Source: Corynebacterium sanguinis
Lineage (GTDB): Bacteria > Actinomycetota > Actinomycetes > Mycobacteriales > Mycobacteriaceae
Reading direction: 5' to 3'
NCBI RefSeq assembly: GCF_007641235.1
Contig: NZ_CP038157.1
Span: 496,001-560,000, forward strand
Length of the DNA: 64,000 nt
Shown: one piece after another, positions 45,127-52,844 of the stretch
How positions within the stretch are numbered: position 1 is the first letter of the stretch
Layout of the letters: each line of letters begins with the position of its first letter
Position numbers and translations under genes: made by a program
Notes under the pieces: model-generated
The model's input: only the letters and a program-made list of their open reading frames with translations
Told to the model about the DNA's origin: nothing
Databases searched by the model: none

Positions 45127-45970
45127 GCAGGAGCTTTTCGACGTCGTCACGCGTGTACGTTGCCTCGATCTGCTTGTCGTTGCCCCCGCCGCGGAGGTTC
45201 TTGTGCACCAGCGCGGTGCGCTGCGAACCCGGCACGATGGAAAACTCGCGTGGGTGAGGAAAAACCTGGCGCACTCTGTGGTCAGAGCGCAGTGCGCAGG
45301 CGTTGAGCCACACGTCGTCGGCGTTCGGGGCGCACTCGAGAAAATCGGTGCCCTGGTCGGCGACGTAGTCGACCATCGACGGCGGGTACACCACCCCGGA
45401 CACCCCGGTAGCGAAGTGGCGGTGCGAGGGCGCTGTTGTAACGACCCGCTTCCAGCGCCGGTATATATCCAGCTCATCACCGTCGAAGGCAATCTCGTGC
45501 GCTCGGTACGCCACAACAAGGTGCGGGTCAGCGTCGGAGGCGTTGAGGAGTTTTTGGGCAAACCAGCGCGGATACATCATGTCGTCGTCGACCGTGATCA
45601 CGCGCGTGTCGGTCCCAGCGAACTGGGCAAAAGTGCCAAAATACTTCGTGTGTGGACCAAAAGCACCGTCCGAGCAACGTACCTGAAGTCCCCGATCAAC
45701 CAAACCCCGCAGTCCCTCGGGCCAGTCCGACTCAAAGTCGGCGCGATCCAGCCAGAGGAACACTGGAAGAAGCTGCGTGCCCATCAGGAGCGACGCAATC
45801 GAAGCCACAGAAGTCGCCATGCGATCGCCGTGAGTAGTCAAGGATATGACGGTGGAGCCTTCTTGAGGGAACGACAGCGGCGAAGCTTCAGCCGCGAGCT
45901 TTAGACGCGGCGCACGCACAAAAGCGCCAAGCGAAATTATCGCTTGGCGAGCTGCGTAGTCGATCCACAT
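45116..45970 (-). CDS. Glycosyltransferase-like protein (GT-A fold candidate)
   Basis: About 284 residues with a DXD-like VDDDMMYPRWF motif, IISLGAF near the N-terminus and NADDVWLNACAL, a layout seen in GT-A glycosyltransferases that act on glycans. ATG 45970 is chosen because AAGG lies upstream; ATG 45991 would add 7 residues but has no ribosome binding site. The acceptor and sugar are unknown. It is coupled to the FAD oxidoreductase and divergent from menA with 60 nt between the starts. Confidence 0.7.
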   Translation of the reverse strand: MWIDYAARQAIISLGAFVRAPRLKLAAEASPLSFPQEGSTVISLTTHGDRMATSVASIASLLMGTQLLPVFLWLDRADFESDWPEGLRGLVDRGLQVRCSDGAFGPHTKYFGTFAQFAGTDTRVITVDDDMMYPRWFAQKLLNASDADPHLVVAYRAHEIAFDGDELDIYRRWKRVVTTAPSHRHFATGVSGVVYPPSMVDYVADQGTDFLECAPNADDVWLNACALRSDHRVRQVFPHPREFSIVPGSQRTALVHKNLRGGGNDKQIEATYTRDDVEKLLHES

Positions 45971-46030
45971 GACGGCCAACCTTAGTCGCATTCGGTGCCC
46001 GCGACGCTGTCGGCGGGCATGATAGAAGCC

Positions 46031-46957
46031 ATGACCTCTGACTCCTATTCCGCTACCGCGCGGGACTTTTACGACGCCGCACGGCCCCATACCTGGGCAA
46101 ATGCGTTCGCTCCCGTGATCGCCGGGACCGGCGCCGCCGCCTTTTTCGGTGGCGCGCACCTGGGCCGCGCCGTGTTGGCGCTGATCGTGTCGTGGGCCCT
46201 GATCGTAGGTGTTAACTACGCCAACGATTACTCCGACGGCATCCGCGGCACCGACGACGATCGCACCGGGCCGACCCGCCTGACCGCGTCCGGCCTGGCC
46301 GCGCCCGAGCAGGTGAAGGCCGCGGCCTTCATTGCGTTTTTTGTCGCTGCGGTGGCGGGGATCATCCTCGCAGTGATGTCGGCGTGGTGGCTAATTCTGG
46401 TAGGCGCAGTCTGTATCGCCGCCGCGTGGTTTTACACCGGCGGCAAAAATCCCTACGGCTACCAGGGCCTTGGCGAGCTCGCGGTGTTCATCTTCTTCGG
46501 TCTCGTCGCCGTTATGGGTACCGAGTTCACCCAATCCGGCCGTGTCAGCGTGGTCGGTTTCCTCTGCGCGGTGGCGGTGGGTTCCATCTCCGCGGCCGTG
46601 AATCTGGCGAACAACATCCGCGACATCCCTACGGACACCGTAGCCGGGAAGAACACGCTCGCGGTGCGGCTTGGCGACGCCAAAGCGCGCCGACTCTTCG
46701 CCGCGTTGACCATGGCGCCCTTTGTCATGACGTTCGTCCTCGCGATTTTCTCCCTGCCCACTCTCGCGGCCCTGCTCGCGTTGCCCCTCGCGCTGGCATC
46801 GGTGTTGAAGGTGTTGCGCGGCGCGCAGGGGCCGGCCCTGATTCCGGTGCTCGGGCTCAACGGCAAGGCGATGCTTGTGTGGACCGTGGCCACCGCCGTC
46901 GCGCTCGTCGTGGGCGGCGGCATGTGGTACGCGCCCATGTATTACCCCTTGGTTTAG
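46031..46957 (+). CDS. menA: 1,4-Dihydroxy-2-naphthoate polyprenyltransferase
   Basis: A 308-residue UbiA-family membrane prenyltransferase that joins DHNA to the polyprenyl chain. It has eight or nine helices, the first aspartate motif NYANDYSDG followed by GTDDDRTGPTRL, and the second NNIRDIPTD. CATGAT ends 7 nt before ATG 46031, suggesting a leaderless start; ATG 46019 is a less likely alternative. The TAG overlaps the stop of the convergent HNH gene. Confidence 0.93.
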   Translation: MTSDSYSATARDFYDAARPHTWANAFAPVIAGTGAAAFFGGAHLGRAVLALIVSWALIVGVNYANDYSDGIRGTDDDRTGPTRLTASGLAAPEQVKAAAFIAFFVAAVAGIILAVMSAWWLILVGAVCIAAAWFYTGGKNPYGYQGLGELAVFIFFGLVAVMGTEFTQSGRVSVVGFLCAVAVGSISAAVNLANNIRDIPTDTVAGKNTLAVRLGDAKARRLFAALTMAPFVMTFVLAIFSLPTLAALLALPLALASVLKVLRGAQGPALIPVLGLNGKAMLVWTVATAVALVVGGGMWYAPMYYPLV

Positions 46958-48285
46958 TCGGCGAAGTCCCGTCCCCGCGGGTGGTTCTCCCTGTTTTCCG
47001 CGGCTGCCGGCACGAGGGGCCCGGTAAAGGGCGTGGCTTTCTCCGGAAGTCCTCCGCCGTGGGAGACGAATCTGCGCCCGCCACGGAAGCGGAACTCGAT
47101 TGTTCGCCCGTTTGTGGTGATGTGTACGTATCCGTTGGTGACCCGCGAGTGGCAGGCGGAACAAAGTGGGATCAAATTTTCCAGGTTCGTCTCGCCCCCT
47201 TCGGCCCATTCTTCGATGTGGTGCACTTGGAGGAACCTCGCATGGTTGCACCCCGGCATCGCGCACTCGAACCCCCACACCGCGAGGAGTGCGCGGAACT
47301 GGGCGTTGTTGACGAAGCGCGATTTCCGGCCAAGATGAAGCGTTAAACCATTCTTATCCAGCATCTGCAGGCGCACGAATGCGTTGTTGACGTAGGCTTC
47401 CAGCACTTTTGATGGCGCCTCGACGTTGCCGGGAAGCCACGCGCGGCCGTTGGTGGTCATCATGATGTTCACGTGCGCACCCGGCGCGCGGAGCTCGCTC
47501 ACGGGATTCGTCCTCACCATATGAATCATCGCGAGCAGTGAGGCGTACATGTCGTCCTTCGTCGGAGGGCCAACGCGTGAGTAATTGCCCGTGAAGTGCG
47601 CCGAGATGCTTCGCGGGTGATCCGACGTGCACTCGGAAGCCGGGTGCGCCTCCGACTGTCCTCGGCGGCGCTCGAGTTCGGTCTCGATCGCTTCCTCATC
47701 GTCTTCGTCGCCGAGGTCGTCGAGGCCGTAGTACGCGAGCTGCGCAATCTTCAATGCAGCCATGTACGCCGCCCCATCCGCCGCGTTGAGCCTGGCAGAG
47801 ATGACCACGTCGCCGTTGTCGTCGATACGCACGTCGTGGTGATATCTGGGCGCTTCCAGTTGATCTTCCTGCTTATCGACGCCCGCAAGCGCGCGTTTCA
47901 GCTCCGCAAAGCAGAGCTTCTCGGCCAACATCACCAGCTCCGCCTCCGTTTCGGGGGTGAGGTATCGCAGGAGATACCTGACCGTCGAATAGCTCAAGCG
48001 GCCGGTGCGGAAAGAGGCGGTGAGCAGAGGGAAATACGCGAGCTTGCGCGCCACGCTGACGTATTCGAACGCCGTGGAGACTGCGATGCGAGTCTCGCGC
48101 GTGAGCCATCCAGCCGTGCTGGTTTCGCCGAATGATTCGCACAAGCCGAGCTCGTCGAACTCGCCCAGCGCGATTAGCATTTCCGCGCGCGACGTGATCG
48201 CCCACGACTGGTTGCTCTTGATTCGCTTGACGATCTCAGCTCGCCGCTGAGTGGTGTGTGGACCGCCCTGGTACGTAACCGACAT
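46954..48285 (-). CDS. HNH endonuclease domain protein (DUF222/13E12 type)
   Basis: A 443-residue protein with an N-terminal helical DUF222-like region (SRAEMLIALGEFDELGLCESFG) and a C-terminal HNH nuclease: two Cys in CAMPGCNHARFLQ, VHHIEEWAEGG, then NLIPLCSACHSRV. Proteins of this kind occur in many copies in actinobacteria and some mark the 13E12 repeat family. No integrase or terminal repeats are seen here, but a palindrome array lies directly upstream. Its biological role is unknown. Confidence 0.85.
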   Translation of the reverse strand: MSVTYQGGPHTTQRRAEIVKRIKSNQSWAITSRAEMLIALGEFDELGLCESFGETSTAGWLTRETRIAVSTAFEYVSVARKLAYFPLLTASFRTGRLSYSTVRYLLRYLTPETEAELVMLAEKLCFAELKRALAGVDKQEDQLEAPRYHHDVRIDDNGDVVISARLNAADGAAYMAALKIAQLAYYGLDDLGDEDDEEAIETELERRRGQSEAHPASECTSDHPRSISAHFTGNYSRVGPPTKDDMYASLLAMIHMVRTNPVSELRAPGAHVNIMMTTNGRAWLPGNVEAPSKVLEAYVNNAFVRLQMLDKNGLTLHLGRKSRFVNNAQFRALLAVWGFECAMPGCNHARFLQVHHIEEWAEGGETNLENLIPLCSACHSRVTNGYVHITTNGRTIEFRFRGGRRFVSHGGGLPEKATPFTGPLVPAAAENRENHPRGRDFAD

Positions 48286-48379
48286 TTTCTTACCCCCGTA
48301 ATTGCGTTCGATCTATGCGGTTAGAGTAGCAGCGGTATGCAACACGGGATAGACGATTATCGAACATGTGTTCTCTCGT

Positions 48380-48637
48380 TTTCTGCAGCTGCAGAGTTAT
48401 TTTGACATGCGATCCGTGCGGCACGCGACTCTGCCGTGGCAGAGTCCGAGTCCACTCTGCAGCTGCGGAGTCTTCCGGCCACCACCCAACTAGGCACCTA
48501 CTCCGCCGTGGCAAAGTGGACCAACCCTCAAGCCGTACGGAACCCAACTCCGCCGGGGCAGACTCCCACCTCACTCTGCAGCTGCAGAGTCTTCCGGCCA
48601 CCACCCCACGAGCTCCACCACTTTTCCGTGGCAGAGT
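48380..48637. repeat. Palindrome array with about 119-bp period upstream of the HNH gene
   Basis: Two related palindromes alternate. Type A is ACTCTGCAGCTGCAGAGT or a one-base variant (48380-48397 partial, 48454-48471, 48573-48590). Type B has ACTCTGCC and GGCAGAGT arms around GT (48428-48445, with degenerate copies at 48500-48517, 48547-48564 and 48620-48637). The order B-A-B recurs with steps of 119, 119 and 120 nt, and the 20 nt after A2 and A3 (CTTCCGGCCACCACCC) are identical. The rest of the spacer (48638-48852) contains nothing I recognise. Confidence 0.75.
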
Positions 48638-48852
48638 GAACCGATCACGAACCTAAACCCCCCAATTCCTCCATCGCAGAGTCATTCGGTCCACGAGTGG
48701 TGCGGCATCCCACGCCACCACTGCAGCACCCCACCCCACCGATCCGGAAACAACTCCACAAAACACCCAGCCATCAAGCGCCCGCAGAGCGGCCCAGCTG
48801 GAGTAGCGTCCCATGAAAACTACTTCACTACGCAACTAAAAAGGTGCATGTC

Positions 48853-49035
48853 ATGGCAGGAAAATTCGAGGTTTACGAGGACCGCTCCGGGAAGTTCCGC
48901 TTCCGCCTCAAGGCGGGCGACGGTGAGGTCGTCGCGACGGGCGAGGCTTACAACTCCAAGGCGACCGCGATCAAGGGAACTGCGGCAGTGCAGCAGGCGG
49001 CGGCGGATGCAGAGGTCAAGGACCTGACCGCCTAG
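48853..49035 (+). CDS. YegP-like DUF1508 protein
   Basis: A 60-residue protein with the DUF1508 pattern: KFEVYEDRSGKFRFRLKAGDGEVVATGEAY, then a helix of Ala and Lys. Proteins of this family are small, often duplicated, and of unknown function. ATG 48853 has AAGG about 9 nt upstream; the in-frame GTG at 48844 is less likely. A transporter gene starts 17 nt later. Confidence 0.85.
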   Translation: MAGKFEVYEDRSGKFRFRLKAGDGEVVATGEAYNSKATAIKGTAAVQQAAADAEVKDLTA

Positions 49036-49051
49036 GGATAAGCTGGTAAGA

Positions 49052-49963
49052 GTGCTCGACGTTCTTACCGGCTTTTCCATCATCTTCACCGTCATCGGTG
49101 TTGGTTTCGTGCTGGCTCAGCGCGGGGTCATTGGCCAGGGCGAGGCGCGGCTGCAGTTCAACCGGGTCGCGTTCTGGGCGACGACCCCTTCGCTGATTTT
49201 TTCTTCCGTCGCCACGTCGGACACGTCGGCATTCCTCTCGCCGGTCAACTTTGTGGTGTTCGGCGCAACGCTGGCCACGATGGCCATCTTCTGGGTAATT
49301 TCCACGGCCGCGTTTAAGCAGGATGTGCCGACGACGATGGCGGGGGCGGCGTCGTCAAGCTATTTCAACTCGGTGAACATGGGCCTGCCCATCGCGATTT
49401 ACGTCATCGGGGATGCGACCTACGTCGTGCCGGCGCTGGTGATGCAGATGGCGGTGCTGTCGCCGTTTGTCATCGCCGGGCTCAACGCGGGGGGCGGGCG
49501 GCACGTACGCGATTCGATCGTCGCGGGCCTGACAGCCCCGATGGTGCTCGCCGCGATCGCCGGTTTCGTCGTCTCCGCGACGGATCTGACCATCCCCGAG
49601 CCGATCATGGCGCCGATCAAGATCCTCGGCGGCGCGTCCATCCCGCTGATCCTGATGAGCTTCGGCGCCTCGCTCAAGGGAACCCGAGTCCTGACCCATG
49701 GGCCAGATCGCTTGCCGACGCTCACCGCAACCGCCCTGAAACTCGCGGTCATGCCGATAGTCGCCTGGGCAATCGCCACCGCAGCGGGCCTCGAAGGCAA
49801 CCACCTCTACGCGGCGGTCATCCTCGCGGCGCTGCCGACGGCACAAAACGTGTACAACTACACCGCCAACTACCGCGTCGGCGAGATCGTTGCCCGCGAC
49901 ACAGTCTTCCTGACCACGTTCTTGTCCATGCCGGCGATGCTGGTCATCGCCGCGGTGCTTTAG
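49052..49963 (+). CDS. AEC-family (auxin efflux carrier-type) transporter
   Basis: A 303-residue membrane protein with about ten helices, characteristic of AEC permeases, which move small organic acids or amino acids in bacteria. Markers are the N-terminal IIFTVIGVGFVLAQRG and the FNSVNMGLPIAIYV and LPTAQNVYNYTANY segments. GTG 49052 is preceded by TAAGCT and 7 nt, compatible with its own leaderless transcript in addition to read-through from the DUF1508 gene. The substrate is unknown. Its stop overlaps that of the convergent DUF4229 gene. Confidence 0.85.
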   Translation: MLDVLTGFSIIFTVIGVGFVLAQRGVIGQGEARLQFNRVAFWATTPSLIFSSVATSDTSAFLSPVNFVVFGATLATMAIFWVISTAAFKQDVPTTMAGAASSSYFNSVNMGLPIAIYVIGDATYVVPALVMQMAVLSPFVIAGLNAGGGRHVRDSIVAGLTAPMVLAAIAGFVVSATDLTIPEPIMAPIKILGGASIPLILMSFGASLKGTRVLTHGPDRLPTLTATALKLAVMPIVAWAIATAAGLEGNHLYAAVILAALPTAQNVYNYTANYRVGEIVARDTVFLTTFLSMPAMLVIAAVL

Positions 49964-50271
49964 CGCTCCGCCAGCTCATCACGGATCCAGCGCTTGCGGG
50001 CGTCGCGCTGGGCGCGCCACGTGGCCAACGTCTCGACGGCCGCGACGCGCTGGCGGGAGAACAGGAACATCGACAGCGGGAACGCGACGATAAGCGCGAG
50101 CAGCGCAGACATGATCAGCGGCACGGGAGCGCCAATGGCGACAGCGAGGAGCTGGATCCCGATGGTGAGGCCGATGAACAGCAGCAGGCGCAACCCGCCG
50201 TACACCGCGATGGCCTTGTTCGCGCGGGCGCGGGCACTCGGGTCAACCTCGGGGGCATCTACTTCAGTCAC
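49960..50271 (-). CDS. DUF4229 small membrane protein
   Basis: A 103-residue protein with two helices (about residues 27-46 and 50-70) and a basic C-terminal tail (RAQRDARKRWIRDEL), the layout of actinobacterial DUF4229 proteins often found near menaquinone genes. The start is a GTG at 50269-50271. The function is unknown. Confidence 0.75.
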   Translation of the reverse strand: MTEVDAPEVDPSARARANKAIAVYGGLRLLLFIGLTIGIQLLAVAIGAPVPLIMSALLALIVAFPLSMFLFSRQRVAAVETLATWRAQRDARKRWIRDELAER

Positions 50272-50315
50272 ACTGCGTTACCCTACCCAATGCCCCCACC
50301 CAGTATGTTGTAGGC

Positions 50316-50564
50316 ATGGGAAGAATCTTGCTCGTGCTGCTCGTCATCCTCGCGGTGTGGATGCTGTGGCGCGCCTTTGGCCCGGGCAGCTCCGCCCGCA
50401 ACAACACCGAGGCCCCGCCAGCCATCAAGGGTCCGGACGACGACGAAGAGTTCCTCTGGAACATCGAAAAGGAGCGGTTCAAGGAGCGCCGCGCACGCGA
50501 AGAAGCGGAGCGCCGCAAGCGCGAAGAGGAACAGCGCCGCAAACGCCTCGAGGACGAGGACTAA
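50316..50564 (+). CDS. Small membrane-anchored charged coiled-coil protein
   Basis: An 82-residue protein with one N-terminal helix (residues 4-20) and a C-terminal half made of Glu/Arg/Lys heptads, probably a cytoplasmic coiled coil. TATGTT lies 6 nt before ATG 50316, suggesting a leaderless start. It is divergent from the DUF4229 gene and its stop overlaps that of the regulator gene by 4 nt. No function is known. Confidence 0.7.
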   Translation: MGRILLVLLVILAVWMLWRAFGPGSSARNNTEAPPAIKGPDDDEEFLWNIEKERFKERRAREEAERRKREEEQRRKRLEDED

Positions 50565-50806
50565 ACGGGCTGGAAGGTCATCGCCAGGCCGAGCGCGGCT
50601 GCGACGGCCGCGACCTTCTCCCAGCGCACCCCGGCACCGCCGTGCTCAATGGTGTGCAGCGTCGAGCGGGACACGCCCGCGACCTCGGCAACCTCCTGCT
50701 GGAGACGCCCCGCAGCGCGTCGGGCGCACGCGATCTGCTCCCCGAGCGAGATCAGCACGGGATCTTCGCTCGCCGGCTTACCTGCCTTATTTCGCGGACC
50801 TGCCAT
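50561..50806 (-). CDS. XRE-type helix-turn-helix regulator
   Basis: An 81-residue single-domain DNA-binding protein: LGEQIACARRAAGRLQQEVAEVAGVSRSTLHTIEHG is a typical HTH_3 fold. It lacks any effector domain. It starts 6 nt after galE, so it belongs to the end of the long minus-strand run; targets are unknown. Confidence 0.85.
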   Translation of the reverse strand: MAGPRNKAGKPASEDPVLISLGEQIACARRAAGRLQQEVAEVAGVSRSTLHTIEHGGAGVRWEKVAAVAAALGLAMTFQPV

Positions 50807-50812
50807 GACTTC

Positions 50813-51802
50813 CTACCTTTCTGCCTCGCTGCGCAGCACACCCGGCAGCCTTTCGGCCCATTCGAGGGAGTGCCGCACGCCGTCGGCTAGCGAGAACTGC
50901 GGCTCCCAGCCCAGCACCTCGGCGGCCTTGTCGGTGCGCGCGGCGCTGCCGACGACGTCGCCGTCACGACGCGGCGCGGGACGGACATCCAGCGGGCTGC
51001 CGGTGACCTCGCCCACGGCCTCAGCCAGCTCAAACACCGTGGTGCCGGTGCCCGTGCCCAGGTTGATCACCTCGTAGTCGGCCAGCGTTGCCTGCAGCGC
51101 AGCGAGGTGGGCGCGCGCGAGGTCCCAGACGTGGACGTAGTCGCGCAGGCCCGAACCGTCACGGGTCGGCCAATCCACGCCCGTGACGTGGAAGGGCTGC
51201 CCCGCTTGCTGGGCGGTGATCATCTTGCCCAGCGCGTGGGAGGGCGCGGGGTTTTGCAGGCCGGTGCGCATCTGCGGGTCGGCGCCGATGGGGTTGAAGT
51301 AGCGCAGGGCGGTGGCGCGGATGTTGCCGGCCGCGGCGGCGTCGGCAAGCACGTGCTCGAGCATCCACTTCGACGCCGCGTACGGGCTCGTCGGGTTGAC
51401 GGTGCTGGTTTCGCTGACCATGAAGTCCTCGCCGGGCTCGTACATGGCGGCGGTTGAGCTGAGCAGGACCTTTTCGATGCCGCGGGCGGAGAGGGCGTCG
51501 ATAAGCGAAATCGCCCTGGCGACGTTGTTGTCGTAGTAGTACAGCGGCTTTTCGACGCTCTCCGGAACCACGATCTTGGCCGCGCAGTGAATCACAGCCT
51601 CAATGTCCGGGTGCTCGTCGACGACGCGGTTGAGCAGCGCAACATCGGCGATGTCGCCCTCGTAGTGGGCGAAGCGCTGCGCGAACGTGCGCAGGCCGGT
51701 GGAGTAGTCGTCGAGGATGACGGGCGTGATGCCACTATCGGCGCAGCAGGACGCGACCGTTGACCCGATGTAGCCGGCACCTCCGGTGACGAGGACCTTC
51801 AT
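50813..51802 (-). CDS. galE: UDP-glucose 4-epimerase
   Basis: A 329-residue extended SDR that interconverts UDP-glucose and UDP-galactose, needed for arabinogalactan. It has GGAGYIGS (residues 7-14), the STAAMYE segment in place of the usual Ser region, and SPYAASK with the catalytic Tyr and Lys. Its ATG directly follows the resC TAA, so the genes abut. No other gal genes are nearby. Confidence 0.93.
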   Translation of the reverse strand: MKVLVTGGAGYIGSTVASCCADSGITPVILDDYSTGLRTFAQRFAHYEGDIADVALLNRVVDEHPDIEAVIHCAAKIVVPESVEKPLYYYDNNVARAISLIDALSARGIEKVLLSSTAAMYEPGEDFMVSETSTVNPTSPYAASKWMLEHVLADAAAAGNIRATALRYFNPIGADPQMRTGLQNPAPSHALGKMITAQQAGQPFHVTGVDWPTRDGSGLRDYVHVWDLARAHLAALQATLADYEVINLGTGTGTTVFELAEAVGEVTGSPLDVRPAPRRDGDVVGSAARTDKAAEVLGWEPQFSLADGVRHSLEWAERLPGVLRSEAER

Positions 51803-52816
51803 TTAGTTTAGCCCCGCGTACGAGTGCAGGCCGGCGATGACGGTGTTGACGTAGGTCATGTTGAAGATCGTCATAGCCAGTGCGAACACGTTGATCCACG
51901 CCGCGCGGACGTTCTTCCACCCGGCGGTGGCGCGCGCGTGAAGGTAAGCGGCGTAGAGGATCCAGGTGATCATCGAGACCGTTTCCTTCGCGTCCCAGCC
52001 CCAGAAGCGACCCCACGCCACCTCGGCCCAGATCGCGCCGAACACGATGCCGATGCCGAACAGCGGCAGGGTGATAATCGCTGTCTTGTACGTGATCTGG
52101 TCCAGCGTCTTCGCGCTCGGCAGGGGCTTGGCAATCGCGCCGAAGAAGCCACGCTCCTCGCCGCGCGGCTGCCACATACGCAACAGGTACAGCAGGGCGA
52201 ACAGGCCGGAGACGATGCCGATCGACGCGCCGATAGACACCGAGGACACGTGCACCGGCAGCCAGTACGACTGCAGCGCCGGCACCACGGGCGCCGCCGC
52301 CATGTGGAACACCGTGGAGTTGAGGAACATCGCGATGATCATCGGCGAGAGCACCCACGGCCACAGCGTGTGCCAGCCCCTGCGCTGAATCACCACCGCG
52401 GCGGCGACCATCACCACCGCGGACATGAACAAGATGTACTCGTACAGGTTGCCCAGCGGGAACCGACGCGCGGCGAAACCGCGGGTAACAAACGACGCCA
52501 AGTGCAGCAGGATGCCGAACCAGACGAGCGCCTGCGTCATGTTCGCCCACTTGCGGGCACCCGAAACGCGGCGGTCGAACTCGGCCTGGTCGAACTCGGC
52601 CTTGTCGAAGTCAACCGCGCTGTCCACCACCACGTCGGGGCCGCCCGCGCCGACGGCGACTTTCTGGGCGGTTCGCGCGCGCTCGCGGCGCATGTCGATC
52701 ACGCCGAACATGCGCCCGTAGTAGACGCAGGACATGATGAGGGCGACCAGGTAAATGACGAATGCGGTGCGGAACGTCAGGTCCGACAGGTCCGCCATGG
52801 TGGAGTCGACGAGCAT
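51803..52816 (-). CDS. resC: Cytochrome c biogenesis protein ResC (CcsA/CcsB type)
   Basis: A 337-residue membrane protein that forms the haem-delivery half of the system II cytochrome c synthase. The tryptophan-rich WWD-type motif WGRFWGWDAKET and conserved His residues (for example LLHLASF, VFHMAAAP, LPVHVSSV) are visible among about eight helices. An insert of about 40 charged residues follows the first helix. The start is GTG or ATG near 52816 (MLVDSTMADLSD) or ATG 52798. It works with ResB, encoded 28 nt upstream. Confidence 0.93.
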   Translation of the reverse strand: MLVDSTMADLSDLTFRTAFVIYLVALIMSCVYYGRMFGVIDMRRERARTAQKVAVGAGGPDVVVDSAVDFDKAEFDQAEFDRRVSGARKWANMTQALVWFGILLHLASFVTRGFAARRFPLGNLYEYILFMSAVVMVAAAVVIQRRGWHTLWPWVLSPMIIAMFLNSTVFHMAAAPVVPALQSYWLPVHVSSVSIGASIGIVSGLFALLYLLRMWQPRGEERGFFGAIAKPLPSAKTLDQITYKTAIITLPLFGIGIVFGAIWAEVAWGRFWGWDAKETVSMITWILYAAYLHARATAGWKNVRAAWINVFALAMTIFNMTYVNTVIAGLHSYAGLN

Positions 52817-52844
52817 AGGGCAAACTTACCCCAGTGCTGCGACA

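Noticed and set aside
46954..48285. HNH gene as part of an insertion sequence or intron
   Set aside because: No terminal inverted repeats, target duplication, transposase or intron structure was found around it.
48380..48640. CRISPR-like array
   Set aside because: Repeats are palindromes with irregular spacing within a 119-bp unit, spacers are partly duplicated, and no cas genes are present.
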